Shown piece after piece: positions 49,722 to 60,153 of a stretch of 64,000 bases of DNA (its first letter is position 1; the number at the start of each line of letters is the position of its first letter). The notes below the pieces were generated by a model. That model had not been told where the DNA came from, searched no databases, and saw only the letters and a list, made by a program, of their open reading frames with translations. Where the stretch lies: the NCBI GenBank assembly GCA_963777915.1, contig CAVZSH010000008.1:37975-101974 (forward strand). The letters are read 5' to 3'. The position numbers were made by a program, and so were the translations under genes. The DNA comes from CAVUPF01 sp963777915. GTDB taxonomy: Bacteria; Actinomycetota; Thermoleophilia; Solirubrobacterales; 70-9.

Positions 49722-51611
49722 CTACTCGTCGTAGACGACCGTCGCCGCGTCGCCGCCTGGTGCGGTGATCATCTCGACGACTCGCGCGGCCAGATCGGCC
49801 TCGTCGCCGGCCAACACCAGGTGCTCAAGCGAATTCAACGTCGACTCGACCCAATCCGGGCCGAGCGGCGCATCCCGCACCGCTCGCCGGATCCGCTTCG
49901 AGGCGGTCGGCTGCTCACTCTCGCCCAAACCGAAGAGCTGCTCGTGCAGCTTCTCGCCGGGCCGCGGCTTGGTGAACTCGATCGCGATGTCGCGCTCAGG
50001 CTCGTATCCGGCGAGGCGGATCATGTTGTGCGCGAGGTCGACGATCTTCACCGGATCGCCCATGTCGAGGACGAAGACCTCCCCCTTGCCGGCCCCGATG
50101 TCGCCGGCGCGGATGACGAGCTGGACCGCCTCGGGGATCGTCATGAAGTAGCGGGTCATCTCGGGATGGGTGACGGTGACCGGTCCCCCCCGCTCGATCT
50201 GGCTGCGGAAGATCGGCACGACGCTGCCCGAGGAGGCGAGCACGTTGCCGAAGCGGACACTGGCGAAGCGGGTGCGGGGGTGCCTGTGGCCGGCCAACTC
50301 GACGATCCACTCCGCCATCGCCTTCGAAGCACCCATTACCGTCTGCGGGTTGACCGCCTTGTCCGTGGAGATAAGGACGAAGCGCTCGACCTTGGAGGCG
50401 GCGGCCGTCTCGGCAGTGACCCGCGTCGCGATCGCGTTGTTGCGGACGGCCTCCAGCGGGTTGGCCTCCATCAGCGGCACATGCTTATAGGCAGCGGCGT
50501 GGAAGACGACGGAGGGCTTGAAGCGCTGCATCACCTCCAACATTCGGTGCGGCTCCTTGCAATCGGCGAGCACCGACTCGACGTTGGTGAAATGGCGCTC
50601 CTCGACCATCTCGCGGTCGATCTCGAAGAGGTTGTCCTCAGCATGGTCGAGCATCACCAGCAGTCTCGGCCGTACCCGGGCGATCTGGCGGCAAAGCTCG
50701 GAGCCGATCGAGCCGCCCGCCCCGGTGACGAGGACGATCCGATCGCGCAGGTAGGCGCCGGCCCGGTCGAGTTCGAAAACAACCGGGTCGCGGCCCAGCA
50801 CGTCCTCGACCTGGACCTCGCGTAGCTGCTTATTGAGCTGGACACCGCCGCGCAGCAGCTCGAACACGGTGGGCAAGGTGCGCACGCGGATCTCGCGCTC
50901 GCGGCAGGCGGCGACCACCTTGGCTCGCAGCGTCCCCGGCGCCGAGGGAATCGCGATCACCACCTCGTCGGGCTCGGCTTCGTCGAGGATCGCGACGATG
51001 TCCTCGGTCGAGCCGAGCACCTTCAGCCCCAGCATCCGCATCCCCCGCTTGCGTGGGTCATCGTCGACGAAACCGATCGCGGTTGAGCCAAGGTTGGGGT
51101 TGAGTTGAAGCTCGCGAACCACCATCTGCCCGCCCGAGCCGGCGCCGATCACCAGCACCTCGCGCCGGGGAATGCGAGAGCCGCGCGAGGGCCGCTCGAC
51201 GATCAACCGCACCGCGAGGCGGGCGCCGGCGATCAGTAGCACGGTAAGGATGAAGTCCATCACCACCACCGAGCGCGGCAGAGTGTGCTTGAACGGCTGC
51301 ACCACGGCGAAGAAAACGACGACGATCACGCTGGCGAAGGCGACGGCGCGGAGAATGAGGAGGACGTCGCGGCCGCTCACGTAGCGCCACCACTTCTGGT
51401 AGAGCCCGAAGGCACCAAAGACGACCAGCTTGCCGACGACGACGATGCCGACGGCTTGGGCGAAGAGCAGCTGGTATCGGGGTGGGAGCCCGTGCGCGTC
51501 GTCGAGGAAGCGCAGTTGGAAGGCCAAGAAGAAGGAGAGCGCGAGCAAGACCGCGTCGGCGAACACCTGGAGCACCCGATTGCGATAGACGGGATGGTTC
51601 AGCCGCTGCAT
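49722..51611 (-). CDS. Membrane-bound nucleoside-diphosphate sugar 4,6-dehydratase (CapD/WbpM/FlaA1 type)
   Basis: 629 aa. Four N-terminal helices (about 12-120) are followed by a CoA-binding-like Rossmann domain (VLVIGAGSGGQMVV, 145-260). The short-chain dehydratase then has VTGAGGSIGSELCRQIA near residue 290 and the catalytic loop VLISTDKAVNPQTVMGASK. It converts UDP-GlcNAc to a 4-keto-6-deoxy sugar, the source of many bacterial amino sugars. This fits the GNAT and FemAB-like genes and the UDP-sugar dehydrogenase nearby. It is divergent from dedA. Confidence 0.93.
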   Translation of the reverse strand: MQRLNHPVYRNRVLQVFADAVLLALSFFLAFQLRFLDDAHGLPPRYQLLFAQAVGIVVVGKLVVFGAFGLYQKWWRYVSGRDVLLILRAVAFASVIVVVFFAVVQPFKHTLPRSVVVMDFILTVLLIAGARLAVRLIVERPSRGSRIPRREVLVIGAGSGGQMVVRELQLNPNLGSTAIGFVDDDPRKRGMRMLGLKVLGSTEDIVAILDEAEPDEVVIAIPSAPGTLRAKVVAACREREIRVRTLPTVFELLRGGVQLNKQLREVQVEDVLGRDPVVFELDRAGAYLRDRIVLVTGAGGSIGSELCRQIARVRPRLLVMLDHAEDNLFEIDREMVEERHFTNVESVLADCKEPHRMLEVMQRFKPSVVFHAAAYKHVPLMEANPLEAVRNNAIATRVTAETAAASKVERFVLISTDKAVNPQTVMGASKAMAEWIVELAGHRHPRTRFASVRFGNVLASSGSVVPIFRSQIERGGPVTVTHPEMTRYFMTIPEAVQLVIRAGDIGAGKGEVFVLDMGDPVKIVDLAHNMIRLAGYEPERDIAIEFTKPRPGEKLHEQLFGLGESEQPTASKRIRRAVRDAPLGPDWVESTLNSLEHLVLAGDEADLAARVVEMITAPGGDAATVVYDE

Positions 51612-51659
51612 GGACCGGACGAGTTTAGAGGCTGAGGTCTTAGGATCACGGGTCTCTTT

Positions 51660-52331
51660 ATGCCGATTCCACTGCCCTACGCCGATATCACCGGGCCGAT
51701 CGTCGAATTCTGCGTCAGCGTGGTCGAAAGCACCGGCCTGGCAGGAGTGTTCCTGCTGATGGCGGCGGGAAGCGCCTGCATCCCGATCCCCAGCGAGGCG
51801 GTGATGCTGTTCGCAGGCTTTGACGTCTCCAACGGCAGCCAGACGCTGCTCGGGGTGACGCTGGCCGGCCTCGCGGGAAACATGGCGGGGTCCTGGCTTA
51901 CCTATGCGATCGGCTACTACGGTCGCATCGACCTGCTGGAGAAGAACCGCCTGATCCACCTCAGCCCGTCGCGGCTGGCCCGGGTGGACGGCTGGTTCAA
52001 GCGCCACGGCGACGCCACCGTCTTTTTCACCCGCCTGGTGCCGCTCGTGCGGGCCTTCGTTTCACTTCCGGCCGGCCTCGCGAAGATGCCGTTCTGGCGG
52101 TTCACCTGGCTGACCGCGATCGGATCGCTGCCCTGGGTGCTTGGCTTCGCGCTGATCGGGCAGGCGGTCGGCGATAACTGGCAGCAGTGGCGCCATCACC
52201 TCCAGATCCTTGACTACCTGGTCGTCGCAGCGATCGTCGGGCTGGCCGTGTACGGCATCGTGAAGCGACGGCGGGGCGGCGGGCAAGGCCCCGGCAAGGC
52301 GACCGAGCCCGTCGGCGCCGGGGGCGCTTGA
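51660..52331 (+). CDS. DedA-family membrane protein
   Basis: 223 aa with the DedA/SNARE-associated fold. ESTGLAGVFLLMAAGSACIP and the SEAVMLFAGF entry segment, the FTRLVPLVRAFVSLPAGLAK loop (with the conserved Arg) and WLTAIGSLPWVLGFALIGQA. Members flip or recycle undecaprenyl phosphate or phosphatidylethanolamine. The next gene, uppP-like, overlaps by 4 bases, which supports a link to undecaprenyl-phosphate recycling. No ribosome-binding site; TAGGAT lies 13 bases upstream. Confidence 0.9.
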   Translation: MPIPLPYADITGPIVEFCVSVVESTGLAGVFLLMAAGSACIPIPSEAVMLFAGFDVSNGSQTLLGVTLAGLAGNMAGSWLTYAIGYYGRIDLLEKNRLIHLSPSRLARVDGWFKRHGDATVFFTRLVPLVRAFVSLPAGLAKMPFWRFTWLTAIGSLPWVLGFALIGQAVGDNWQQWRHHLQILDYLVVAAIVGLAVYGIVKRRRGGGQGPGKATEPVGAGGA

Positions 52332-53137
52332 GCGAAGCGGTCGATGGGCGGATCGCGGCCCGGCACGCGATCGCGCTGGGGGTCGTCCAGGGGCCGACAG
52401 AGCTGCTGCCGGTTTCCAGCTCCGCCCATATCGTGCTGGCCCCGTGGCTTCTCGGGTGGGAATGGGAGGCGATCGACCCGGAGGTCCGCAAGAGCTTCGA
52501 GGTGGCGCTGCATGCCGGCGCGGCGGCGGCGCTGCTGATCGGCCAGCGGCGGGTGATCGCAGAGGAGCTACGCCACTTCGACCTGCGCCGGGCGGCGGTG
52601 CTGGCGCTCTCCTTCGCCCCGGCGGCGGTCGTCGGTTACACGCTTGAGCGACCGATCGAGCGGCGCCTCGGCGGGCCAAGGGCGACCGCGGTCGGACTGC
52701 TGGGCGGCGCGGCGGCGATGGCACTCGCCGACCGCCGACCGCAAGAGCGTGGGCGGGGGGAGGTCGACTGGCGCGACGCGCTGGCGCTGGGAGTTGCCCA
52801 AGCGGCGGCGCTGGCGCCGGGGGTCTCGCGCAACGGCGCCACGCTGGCCGCGGCCCGCGCCCGCCGCTTCTCCCGCGCGCAGGCGAACCTACTCTCCCGA
52901 ACCGTGGCGCTGCCGATCATCGTCGGCGCCACCGCATTGAAGGGCGGGCGACTCCAAAGCCGCGGCGCCTCGCCCGAGCTGCGCCGCGCGATGGCCGTCG
53001 GAGTCGCCGCCTCGTTCGCCTCGACCCTTGCCTCGCAACGCCTCATCCGCCTGGTCGAGCGCGACCGGGCCCTCTGGCCCTACGCCGCCTATCGCGCCGC
53101 GCTGGCGGCCGCGGTTCTTGCAAAGCTGCATCGATGA
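52328..53137 (+). CDS. uppP: Undecaprenyl-diphosphatase (BacA/UppP)
   Basis: 269 aa with about eight helices. The two active-site motifs are GVVQGPTELLPVSSSAH (E25; SSSAH in place of the usual SSSGH) and APGVSRNGATL (Arg kept; SRNG in place of SRSG). It dephosphorylates undecaprenyl diphosphate so the carrier can be reused for peptidoglycan and polysaccharide. The start is TTG overlapping dedA (TTGA). Confidence 0.88.
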   Translation: MSEAVDGRIAARHAIALGVVQGPTELLPVSSSAHIVLAPWLLGWEWEAIDPEVRKSFEVALHAGAAAALLIGQRRVIAEELRHFDLRRAAVLALSFAPAAVVGYTLERPIERRLGGPRATAVGLLGGAAAMALADRRPQERGRGEVDWRDALALGVAQAAALAPGVSRNGATLAAARARRFSRAQANLLSRTVALPIIVGATALKGGRLQSRGASPELRRAMAVGVAASFASTLASQRLIRLVERDRALWPYAAYRAALAAAVLAKLHR

Positions 53138-53210
53138 GCTCGCCAACCGACACGTTGGTGCCCGGTCATCGTCACCGGCGACGACTGGCTCACTGGCCCG
53201 AGGGGTCCCG

Positions 53211-54209
<999 letters not shown>

Positions 54210-54273
54210 GTGGGATACCTCGGCGCGACGGAGAACCTCCATTGCGAGAGTGCTCGACAATGGACCCGGATAG

Positions 54274-55782
54274 ATGGAGGCTCGCTCCTCAAGCGCGATG
54301 ATCGGAACGGTGCTCTCCGGCCGCTATCGGCTGGAGGCGAAGCTGGGCAGCGGCGGGATGTCGACCGTCTACCTGGCCCGCGACGAGACCCTCGACCGGC
54401 CGGTCGCGGTGAAGGTGATGCACCGGGAGATGTCCGAGCAGCCCGACCAGCTCGAGCGCTTCCGCCAGGAGGCGCGGGCGGTGGCGAAGCTCTCCCACCC
54501 CAATGTCGTCTCGGTGATCGACGCCGGTGAGGACAGTGGCTATCCCTACATCGTCTTCGAGTACGTCGAGGGAGAGACGCTGAAGCAGCGGATCGCTCGG
54601 GTCGGTGCACTGGACACCCAAGAGGCGATCGCCTACGCGATCGAGATTGCCCGGGGCCTCACCGTGGCCCACGCCCGCAACATGGTCCACCGCGACATCA
54701 AGCCGCAGAACATCCTGATCGACAGCGAGGGTCGGGCGAAGCTGACCGACTTCGGCATCTCCCGCCAGCTCGAGCAGGACGGGATGACCGCGACCGGGCG
54801 GGTGCTGGGCACAACCGACTACGTCGCCCCTGAGCAGGCGATGGGACGTGAGGTCGACCCGCGCTCTGACATCTACTCGCTCGGTGTCGTCCTCTACGAG
54901 ATGCTGGTCGGGCAGGTGCCGTTCCACGCCGACAGCCAGGTCGGCGTGGCGATGAAACACGTCAACGAGGACCTGCCCGACGTGCAGCGGCGCCGGCCGG
55001 AGGCCTCCGCCGCGGTTGCGCTGGTGGTCGAGCGAGCCACCGCGAAGAGCCTCGACGAGCGCTACAAGCAGATCGGCGAGATGATCGACGACCTCTCGAC
55101 CGCGCTGGAGGTCGAGGCGGCCAGGGCTGGCTCCACCACCGGCGAGGCGACCAGCGTGCTAGACGCGGTGCCGCCGCCGAAGCGCAAGCTCTCCGGTCGC
55201 GCCCGCTGGTCTTGGGCAACGATCGTCGCTGTAATCCTGATCGGCGGAGGGGTGCTTACGGCGGCACACTTCATCGGCAACGGGAGCCTCGGCGGTGGTG
55301 GCGAGAGGAGCTCCGCGAAGCCGATCCCGATCTTGTCCGCCACCGACTACAACCCTGAGGGCGATGGCGAAGAAAACCCTGAAGCTGTCGGGCAAGTAAT
55401 CAACGCGGATCCGGCCGCCTGGTCCACCGAGCACTACGAATCCCCGACCTTCGCCGGGACGAAGACCGGCCCAGAGCCTGGAACGGGCATTTACGTGACG
55501 ACAAAGGCGCCGGCGACGCCGTCAAAGATGGTAGTCCGCACGCCAACCCCCGGCTGGGACGCGCAGGTCTTCGCCGTGGCGGGCGAACCGCCGACCGGCA
55601 TCACGGGATGGGGGCATCCGGTAGGAGAAGTGAGCAACGCTGCCAGCGTGCAGGAGATCAAGCTCAGCAGCCTGCAGCATCCGGCCCGCCACTTCCTGCT
55701 CTGGCTCAAGAAGGCCGTTCCGGCTCCCGACCAGAGCGGCGGCTATCTGGTCGAAGTCAGCGACATCAAGCTGTTGAACTGA
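54274..55782 (+). CDS. Receptor-type Ser/Thr protein kinase with extracellular discoidin-like domain
   Basis: 502 aa. The kinase domain (about 17-275) has GSGGMSTVYLARD, catalytic K47 in VAVKVM, HRDIKPQN, DFGISR and the APE loop in YVAPEQAMG. One helix (about 310-330) leads to an outside domain of about 160 residues, with VGQVINADPAAWSTEHYESP and KMVVRTPTPGWDAQVFAV. It resembles the galactose-binding/F5-8C-like fold seen at the ends of actinobacterial envelope proteins. ATG at 54298 is a second candidate start. It faces ddl tail to tail. Confidence 0.9.
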   Translation: MEARSSSAMIGTVLSGRYRLEAKLGSGGMSTVYLARDETLDRPVAVKVMHREMSEQPDQLERFRQEARAVAKLSHPNVVSVIDAGEDSGYPYIVFEYVEGETLKQRIARVGALDTQEAIAYAIEIARGLTVAHARNMVHRDIKPQNILIDSEGRAKLTDFGISRQLEQDGMTATGRVLGTTDYVAPEQAMGREVDPRSDIYSLGVVLYEMLVGQVPFHADSQVGVAMKHVNEDLPDVQRRRPEASAAVALVVERATAKSLDERYKQIGEMIDDLSTALEVEAARAGSTTGEATSVLDAVPPPKRKLSGRARWSWATIVAVILIGGGVLTAAHFIGNGSLGGGGERSSAKPIPILSATDYNPEGDGEENPEAVGQVINADPAAWSTEHYESPTFAGTKTGPEPGTGIYVTTKAPATPSKMVVRTPTPGWDAQVFAVAGEPPTGITGWGHPVGEVSNAASVQEIKLSSLQHPARHFLLWLKKAVPAPDQSGGYLVEVSDIKLLN

Positions 55783-55784
55783 GC

Positions 55785-56750
55785 TCAGAACTCATAGGAG
55801 CGCGCCCGAGCGTGGCGCTCGACCGCGAGGCCGACAAGCCGCTCGCAGAGGTCCGCGTAGGGGACGCCGCTCGACTCGAGCAGCTTCGCGTAGACGCTGG
55901 TCTCGGTGAAGCCGGGCATCGTGTTGATCTCGTTGACGAGAACCTCGCCACCGGGCCTGACAAAGAAGTCGCAACGTGCCAGGCCGGAGCAGCCAACGAG
56001 CGCGAAGATCTCCCCGGCCAGCTCGCGAACAAGTGTCGCCTGCTCGGTGGGGATCGGCGCCGGGACCGTCAGCTCCATTCCCCCCTCGCCGTACTTCGCC
56101 TCGAAGTCATACCACTCGGCGTTGGCGAGAATCTCCCCTGGCGACGATGTCTGGGGGCGCTCGTTGCCGAGCACCGAGCACTCGACCTCGCGGCCCTCGG
56201 CCGAGGCCTCAACGATGACGCGGGGATCGTGGCGGCGGGCAAGCTCGACCGCGGCGTCGAGGTCGGCAAGCCGCTCGACCTTGCTGATCCCGACGCTTGA
56301 GCCGAGCCGCGAGGGCTTCACCCAGAGCGGCAAGCCCATCCCCTCGCAGCGCTCGCGCCAGCCCTTCTCGCCGGCCTGGGCGAATTCGACCTGCGGCACC
56401 CCCCGCTGGGCGAACAGCCGCTTCAGGGTCAGCTTGTCCATGCAGATCGCCGAGGCGAGCACGTCCGAGCCGACGTAAGGGATGTCGAGCCACTCGAGCA
56501 GCCCCTGGACGCTGCCGTCCTCACCGAAGGGCCCGTGCAAGGCCGGGAAGACGGCGTCCGCTCCCAGCAACCCGCCGGCCGGGGCCAGCTCGACTGGCGC
56601 CCCGGCGCAGCTCCAACGCCCGTCCCGGCCGATCCTCACGGGCACCGCCTCGTGCCCGGCCGCGGCCAGCCCGCGCGCCACCGACTCTCCCGAGCGCAGA
56701 GAGACATCGTGCTCGGAGGAGCGCCCGCCGGAGAGCACCGCGACCCTCAC
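55785..56750 (-). CDS. ddl: D-alanine--D-alanine ligase
   Basis: 321 aa ATP-grasp enzyme. GGRSSEHDVSLRSGESVARG, FPALHGPFGEDGSVQGLLE, PLWVKPSRLGSSVGISKV, and the metal site RCDFFVRPGGEVLVNEINTMPGF, given in two parts (RCDFFVRPGGEVL, VNEINTMPGF). It joins two D-Ala for peptidoglycan precursors. The start is GTG after GGAGGGG. It is the last gene of the fhaA-to-pknB set, 28 bases after the pknB stop, and is probably cotranscribed with it. Confidence 0.94.
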   Translation of the reverse strand: MRVAVLSGGRSSEHDVSLRSGESVARGLAAAGHEAVPVRIGRDGRWSCAGAPVELAPAGGLLGADAVFPALHGPFGEDGSVQGLLEWLDIPYVGSDVLASAICMDKLTLKRLFAQRGVPQVEFAQAGEKGWRERCEGMGLPLWVKPSRLGSSVGISKVERLADLDAAVELARRHDPRVIVEASAEGREVECSVLGNERPQTSSPGEILANAEWYDFEAKYGEGGMELTVPAPIPTEQATLVRELAGEIFALVGCSGLARCDFFVRPGGEVLVNEINTMPGFTETSVYAKLLESSGVPYADLCERLVGLAVERHARARSYEF

Positions 56751-56778
56751 CGGGCGCCCCCTCCAGCCTCCGATGCGA

Positions 56779-58669
56779 TCACGGCTTGCCCGATTCGGTC
56801 GGTTCGGTCGGTTCGGCTGACGGCTTGCCGACCACGACCGTCACTTCGGCGCCCTTTTCGACCTTGGCGCCGGCGGACGGGAGTTGGTCGATCACGTGGC
56901 CGACCTTCGAGGAGGCTTCGGTTTCCTGTTCGGAGACGACGGGCTTGAGTCCGGCTTCCCGAAGCGCCGTCACCGCTTCGGAGCGCAGCTGGCCGATCAG
57001 GTTCGGCACCGAGACCTTCTGCTGGCCTTTGGAGACGACGATCGAGACGGTCGAGCCGGGTACGGCTTCTCGGCCCGCGCTCGGCGACTGGCGGACCACC
57101 TGGCCCACCGGGGCCGCGTTCGTTTCTTCGCTGACGGCGGCTACCAGGCCGCGGGATCGGATCTGCTGCACCGCCACGGAGCGCTGGCTGCCGACCAGCA
57201 CCGGCACCTTGGCCAGCCTCGGCCCCGTGGAGAGGGTCAGGACGACGTCGGAGCCGCGCGTCGCCGCAGTCCCCGCCGAGGGGGTGGAGTGGATGACGGC
57301 GCCCACCGCGACGCTGGTTGAGTGCGCGTCTTCGACCTGGACGCCAAAACCCGCCTTCTTCAGCTTCGCTTCGGCCATGGCCCTGGCCAGCCCCGCGGTC
57401 GCCGGGACCTTGGCGCTGCCCGGGCCGGCGCTCACCGTCAACGTCACCGCCGGCTTGGAGCAGGAGAAGTTCAGGAAGGCGCAACTCAGCGATGCCTTAT
57501 CGGCCGGTGGCGCGGCAGCCGGGTCCTGCTCGAGGACCGTGTTCTGTGGCGCGTCTCGTTCCACCCGCTTCACTTCGCGGATCGGGAAGCCATCCTGCTG
57601 AAGCAGGGAGATCGCCACGTTTAACTGGTTCCCTGTCACGTTGGGGACGTCGGTCGTCGTGTCGCGGGTCAGAGCGAAGCCGATCAGGGCGCCGATCAGG
57701 ACGGCAACCCCGACCAGCAGCCAACGGCGGCGGCGCCTCTTGCGCCGCTCCTCATCGGAGTCAGGCTCCTCGGCCCCCTTCTCCGTCGGAGTCGCGACGA
57801 CGGGGGGCAACGGGGCGAAAGCCGCGGTACCACCGCCAGGCTGGCGGGAATCCTCAAGCGCCGCGTCGAGCGCCGCGATGAACGCATCGGCGCTCTGGAA
57901 GCGCTGTCCGGGGTCCTTCTCCAGCGCCCGCATCACCACCGCGTCGAGCGCCGGTGAGACCCGAGGGTTGACCGAGCTGGGCCGCTGCGGCATCTGGGAG
58001 ACCTGTTTCATCGCGACCGCGACGGCGCTCTCGCCCTCAAAGGGGACCCGTCCGCTCAGCGCCTCGTAGAGCATCACCCCGATCGAGTAGAGGTCGGAGA
58101 CAGCCGTCACGTCCATCCCCTGCGCCTGCTCGGGGGAGAGGTAGTGGGGGGTGCCCATCACCGAGCCGGCCTGGGTGATCTCCGAGACGCCGGCCCGGGC
58201 GATTCCGAAGTCGGTCACAACCGCCTTGCCCTCGGCGTCGACGATCACGTTCTGCGGCTTCAGATCGCGGTGGACGATGCCGTGGCGATGGGCGAAGCTC
58301 GCCGCCTCCAGCACCTGGCGGATCAGCCGGGCGGCCTGCTCGGGGTCGAGGCCGGCGTCGCTCAGCTGCTTCAGGGTGCGGCCCTCGACGTACTGCATGG
58401 CGATGTAGTAGGAGCCCTCGAACTCGCCGCGATCAAAGACGGCGACGATGTTGGGGTGCTGAAGCCCCGCCGCGGCTTCAGCCTCCCGCCGGAAGCGCTC
58501 GACGAACTCGCGGTCCTGGGAGAAGCGGCTGTGCAGGACCTTCAGGGCCACCCGACGCTGCAGGTGCGTGTCATCAGCCAGCCAGAACGTCCGCCATCCC
58601 TCCCGAGCCGATCCGCTTCAGCACCCGATAGCGCCCGTCGACGACGCTGCCCTCGCTCACATCAGGCAC
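56779..58669 (-). CDS. pknB: PASTA-domain Ser/Thr kinase (PknB-like), frameshifted near the N-terminus
   Basis: Expected product about 629 aa. From GTG 58669 (AAGGAGG nine bases upstream) the frame reads SEGSVVDGRYRVLKRIGSGG-MADV and then runs into TGA at 58574-58576. The next frame continues exactly where the family would, WLADDTHLQRRVALKVL, so one base is surplus at about 58585-58588. The rest is intact: HRDLKPQN, DFGIARAG, YLSPEQAQG, a helix near residue 310, then four PASTA repeats. As read, kinase translation would be lost or start late at GTG 58551 without the glycine loop. Its normal job is control of cell-wall growth and division. Confidence 0.85.
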
Positions 58670-58695
58670 GCTTGCTGCCTCCTTGTCTCATCTCG

Positions 58696-60153
58696 TCATT
58701 CGCCATGCAGGATCGTTTCCGCGACGGCACGGAAGATCGGCGCCGCCACGTCGTTGCCGAACTGCGTCGTGCATTCGACCGTGGCGGCGATCGCGATCTT
58801 CGGGTTCTGAGCCGGCGCGAAGCCGATGAACCAACCCTGATTCTCCGCCGCCCCCCCGCCGCAGGACGCGTTGCCGGGGGTTTCGGCGGTGCCGGTCTTG
58901 CCGGCGACCGCGACGCCTGGGATCGCCGCGTTTGTGCCGGTTCCTTCCCGCACGACCCCTTCCATGGCCGTGGTCAGCTCCGCCGCGGTCTTCTCGCTCA
59001 TCGGCCGGCTGTATTCGGAGGGCTTAAGGCGCTTGACGACGTGTCCGTCGGGTTCGATGACCCGGCTCCAGATCTGCGGCTTCATCAGCCTGCCCCGGTC
59101 GGCGACCGCCGCGGCGACCTCGGCCATCTGCAGCGGCGTCACCGCCAAACGCTCTTGGCCGATCGCCACCCGTGCGAGGTCGATCCCAGCGCCGGGACCG
59201 AGCAGGTTTTTTCCTTCGAAGACCCCGCTCTTCTCGACCTGGTCTTCGGGGAGGTCGATCGCCGGCGTCGCGTTGAAGCCGAAGCGGTCCATGTAGTTAA
59301 ACAGCGTGCTTTCCCCGATCCGCTGGCCGAGCTGGCCGAACCAGGTGTTGACCGAATTCGTAAGTGCGGTGTCCAGCGAGATCGGCCCGAAGCTCTGGTC
59401 GTAATCGTTTTGCAGCGGCTGGCCCTGGACTTCCAGCGTCCCCGGTGCGTTGATCGTCGTTTGCGGGGTGATCGTGCCGCTGTTCAGCCCCGCCGCGGCG
59501 GTCACCACCTTGAAGGTCGAGCCGGGTGGATACTTGCCCTGGGTGGCGCGGTCAAACAGCGGCGTTTCGGTTGTGTTGGTGTCGAGCTTGGAGAGGTCAT
59601 AGGGAACCCGGTTGGGGTTGTAGGGAGGGTTGGACGCCAATGCCAGCACTCGGCCGGTCCGTGGCTCGATTGCCACCACCGCCCCAAAGCCGGTCCCCTG
59701 CAGGGAGCTCAGCGCAACCCGTTGTGCGGTGGGGTCGAGGTTGGTGACGACGTCGTCGCCTTCCTGGTTGCGGCCGCTCAGCTGGTCGAGGATCGAGCCG
59801 AATTCCGAGCTGGTGCCGACCAGCTCTTCATTGTGGGACTGCTCGAACTCGCTGTCGCCCTGGCGGGCAAAGCTGTAGCCGATCGGATGCCCGAACAGCG
59901 CGCCGTCGGGGTAGCGGCGCACGTAGCGCAGGCTAGAGCCGTGGCCGATCGGCACCGAGCGGGCGATGACGCTGCCATCGGCGGCGAGAATCCTCCCCCG
60001 CTTGATCTGCTGCTGCTCCAAAAGCGGGCGTTGGTTTTCGGGGTTGTTCTTCAGCGCCTTTGCGTCGAACACCGACCAGTAGGAAGTGAAGCCGATCAGC
60101 ACCGCGAAGAGGGCGACGATCAGCCCGAACAGCTGGACGATCTGGCGGTTCAT
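58696..60153 (-). CDS. pbpA: Class B penicillin-binding protein (PbpA)
   Basis: 485 aa. An N-terminal anchor (residues 5-27) and a dimerisation region are followed by the transpeptidase domain with S-x-x-K in PPGSTFKVVTAAAG, S-x-N in ALTNSVNTWF and KTG in VAGKTGTAETPG. It cross-links peptidoglycan together with RodA. The ATG overlaps the rodA stop (ATGA). Confidence 0.95.
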   Translation of the reverse strand: MNRQIVQLFGLIVALFAVLIGFTSYWSVFDAKALKNNPENQRPLLEQQQIKRGRILAADGSVIARSVPIGHGSSLRYVRRYPDGALFGHPIGYSFARQGDSEFEQSHNEELVGTSSEFGSILDQLSGRNQEGDDVVTNLDPTAQRVALSSLQGTGFGAVVAIEPRTGRVLALASNPPYNPNRVPYDLSKLDTNTTETPLFDRATQGKYPPGSTFKVVTAAAGLNSGTITPQTTINAPGTLEVQGQPLQNDYDQSFGPISLDTALTNSVNTWFGQLGQRIGESTLFNYMDRFGFNATPAIDLPEDQVEKSGVFEGKNLLGPGAGIDLARVAIGQERLAVTPLQMAEVAAAVADRGRLMKPQIWSRVIEPDGHVVKRLKPSEYSRPMSEKTAAELTTAMEGVVREGTGTNAAIPGVAVAGKTGTAETPGNASCGGGAAENQGWFIGFAPAQNPKIAIAATVECTTQFGNDVAAPIFRAVAETILHGE

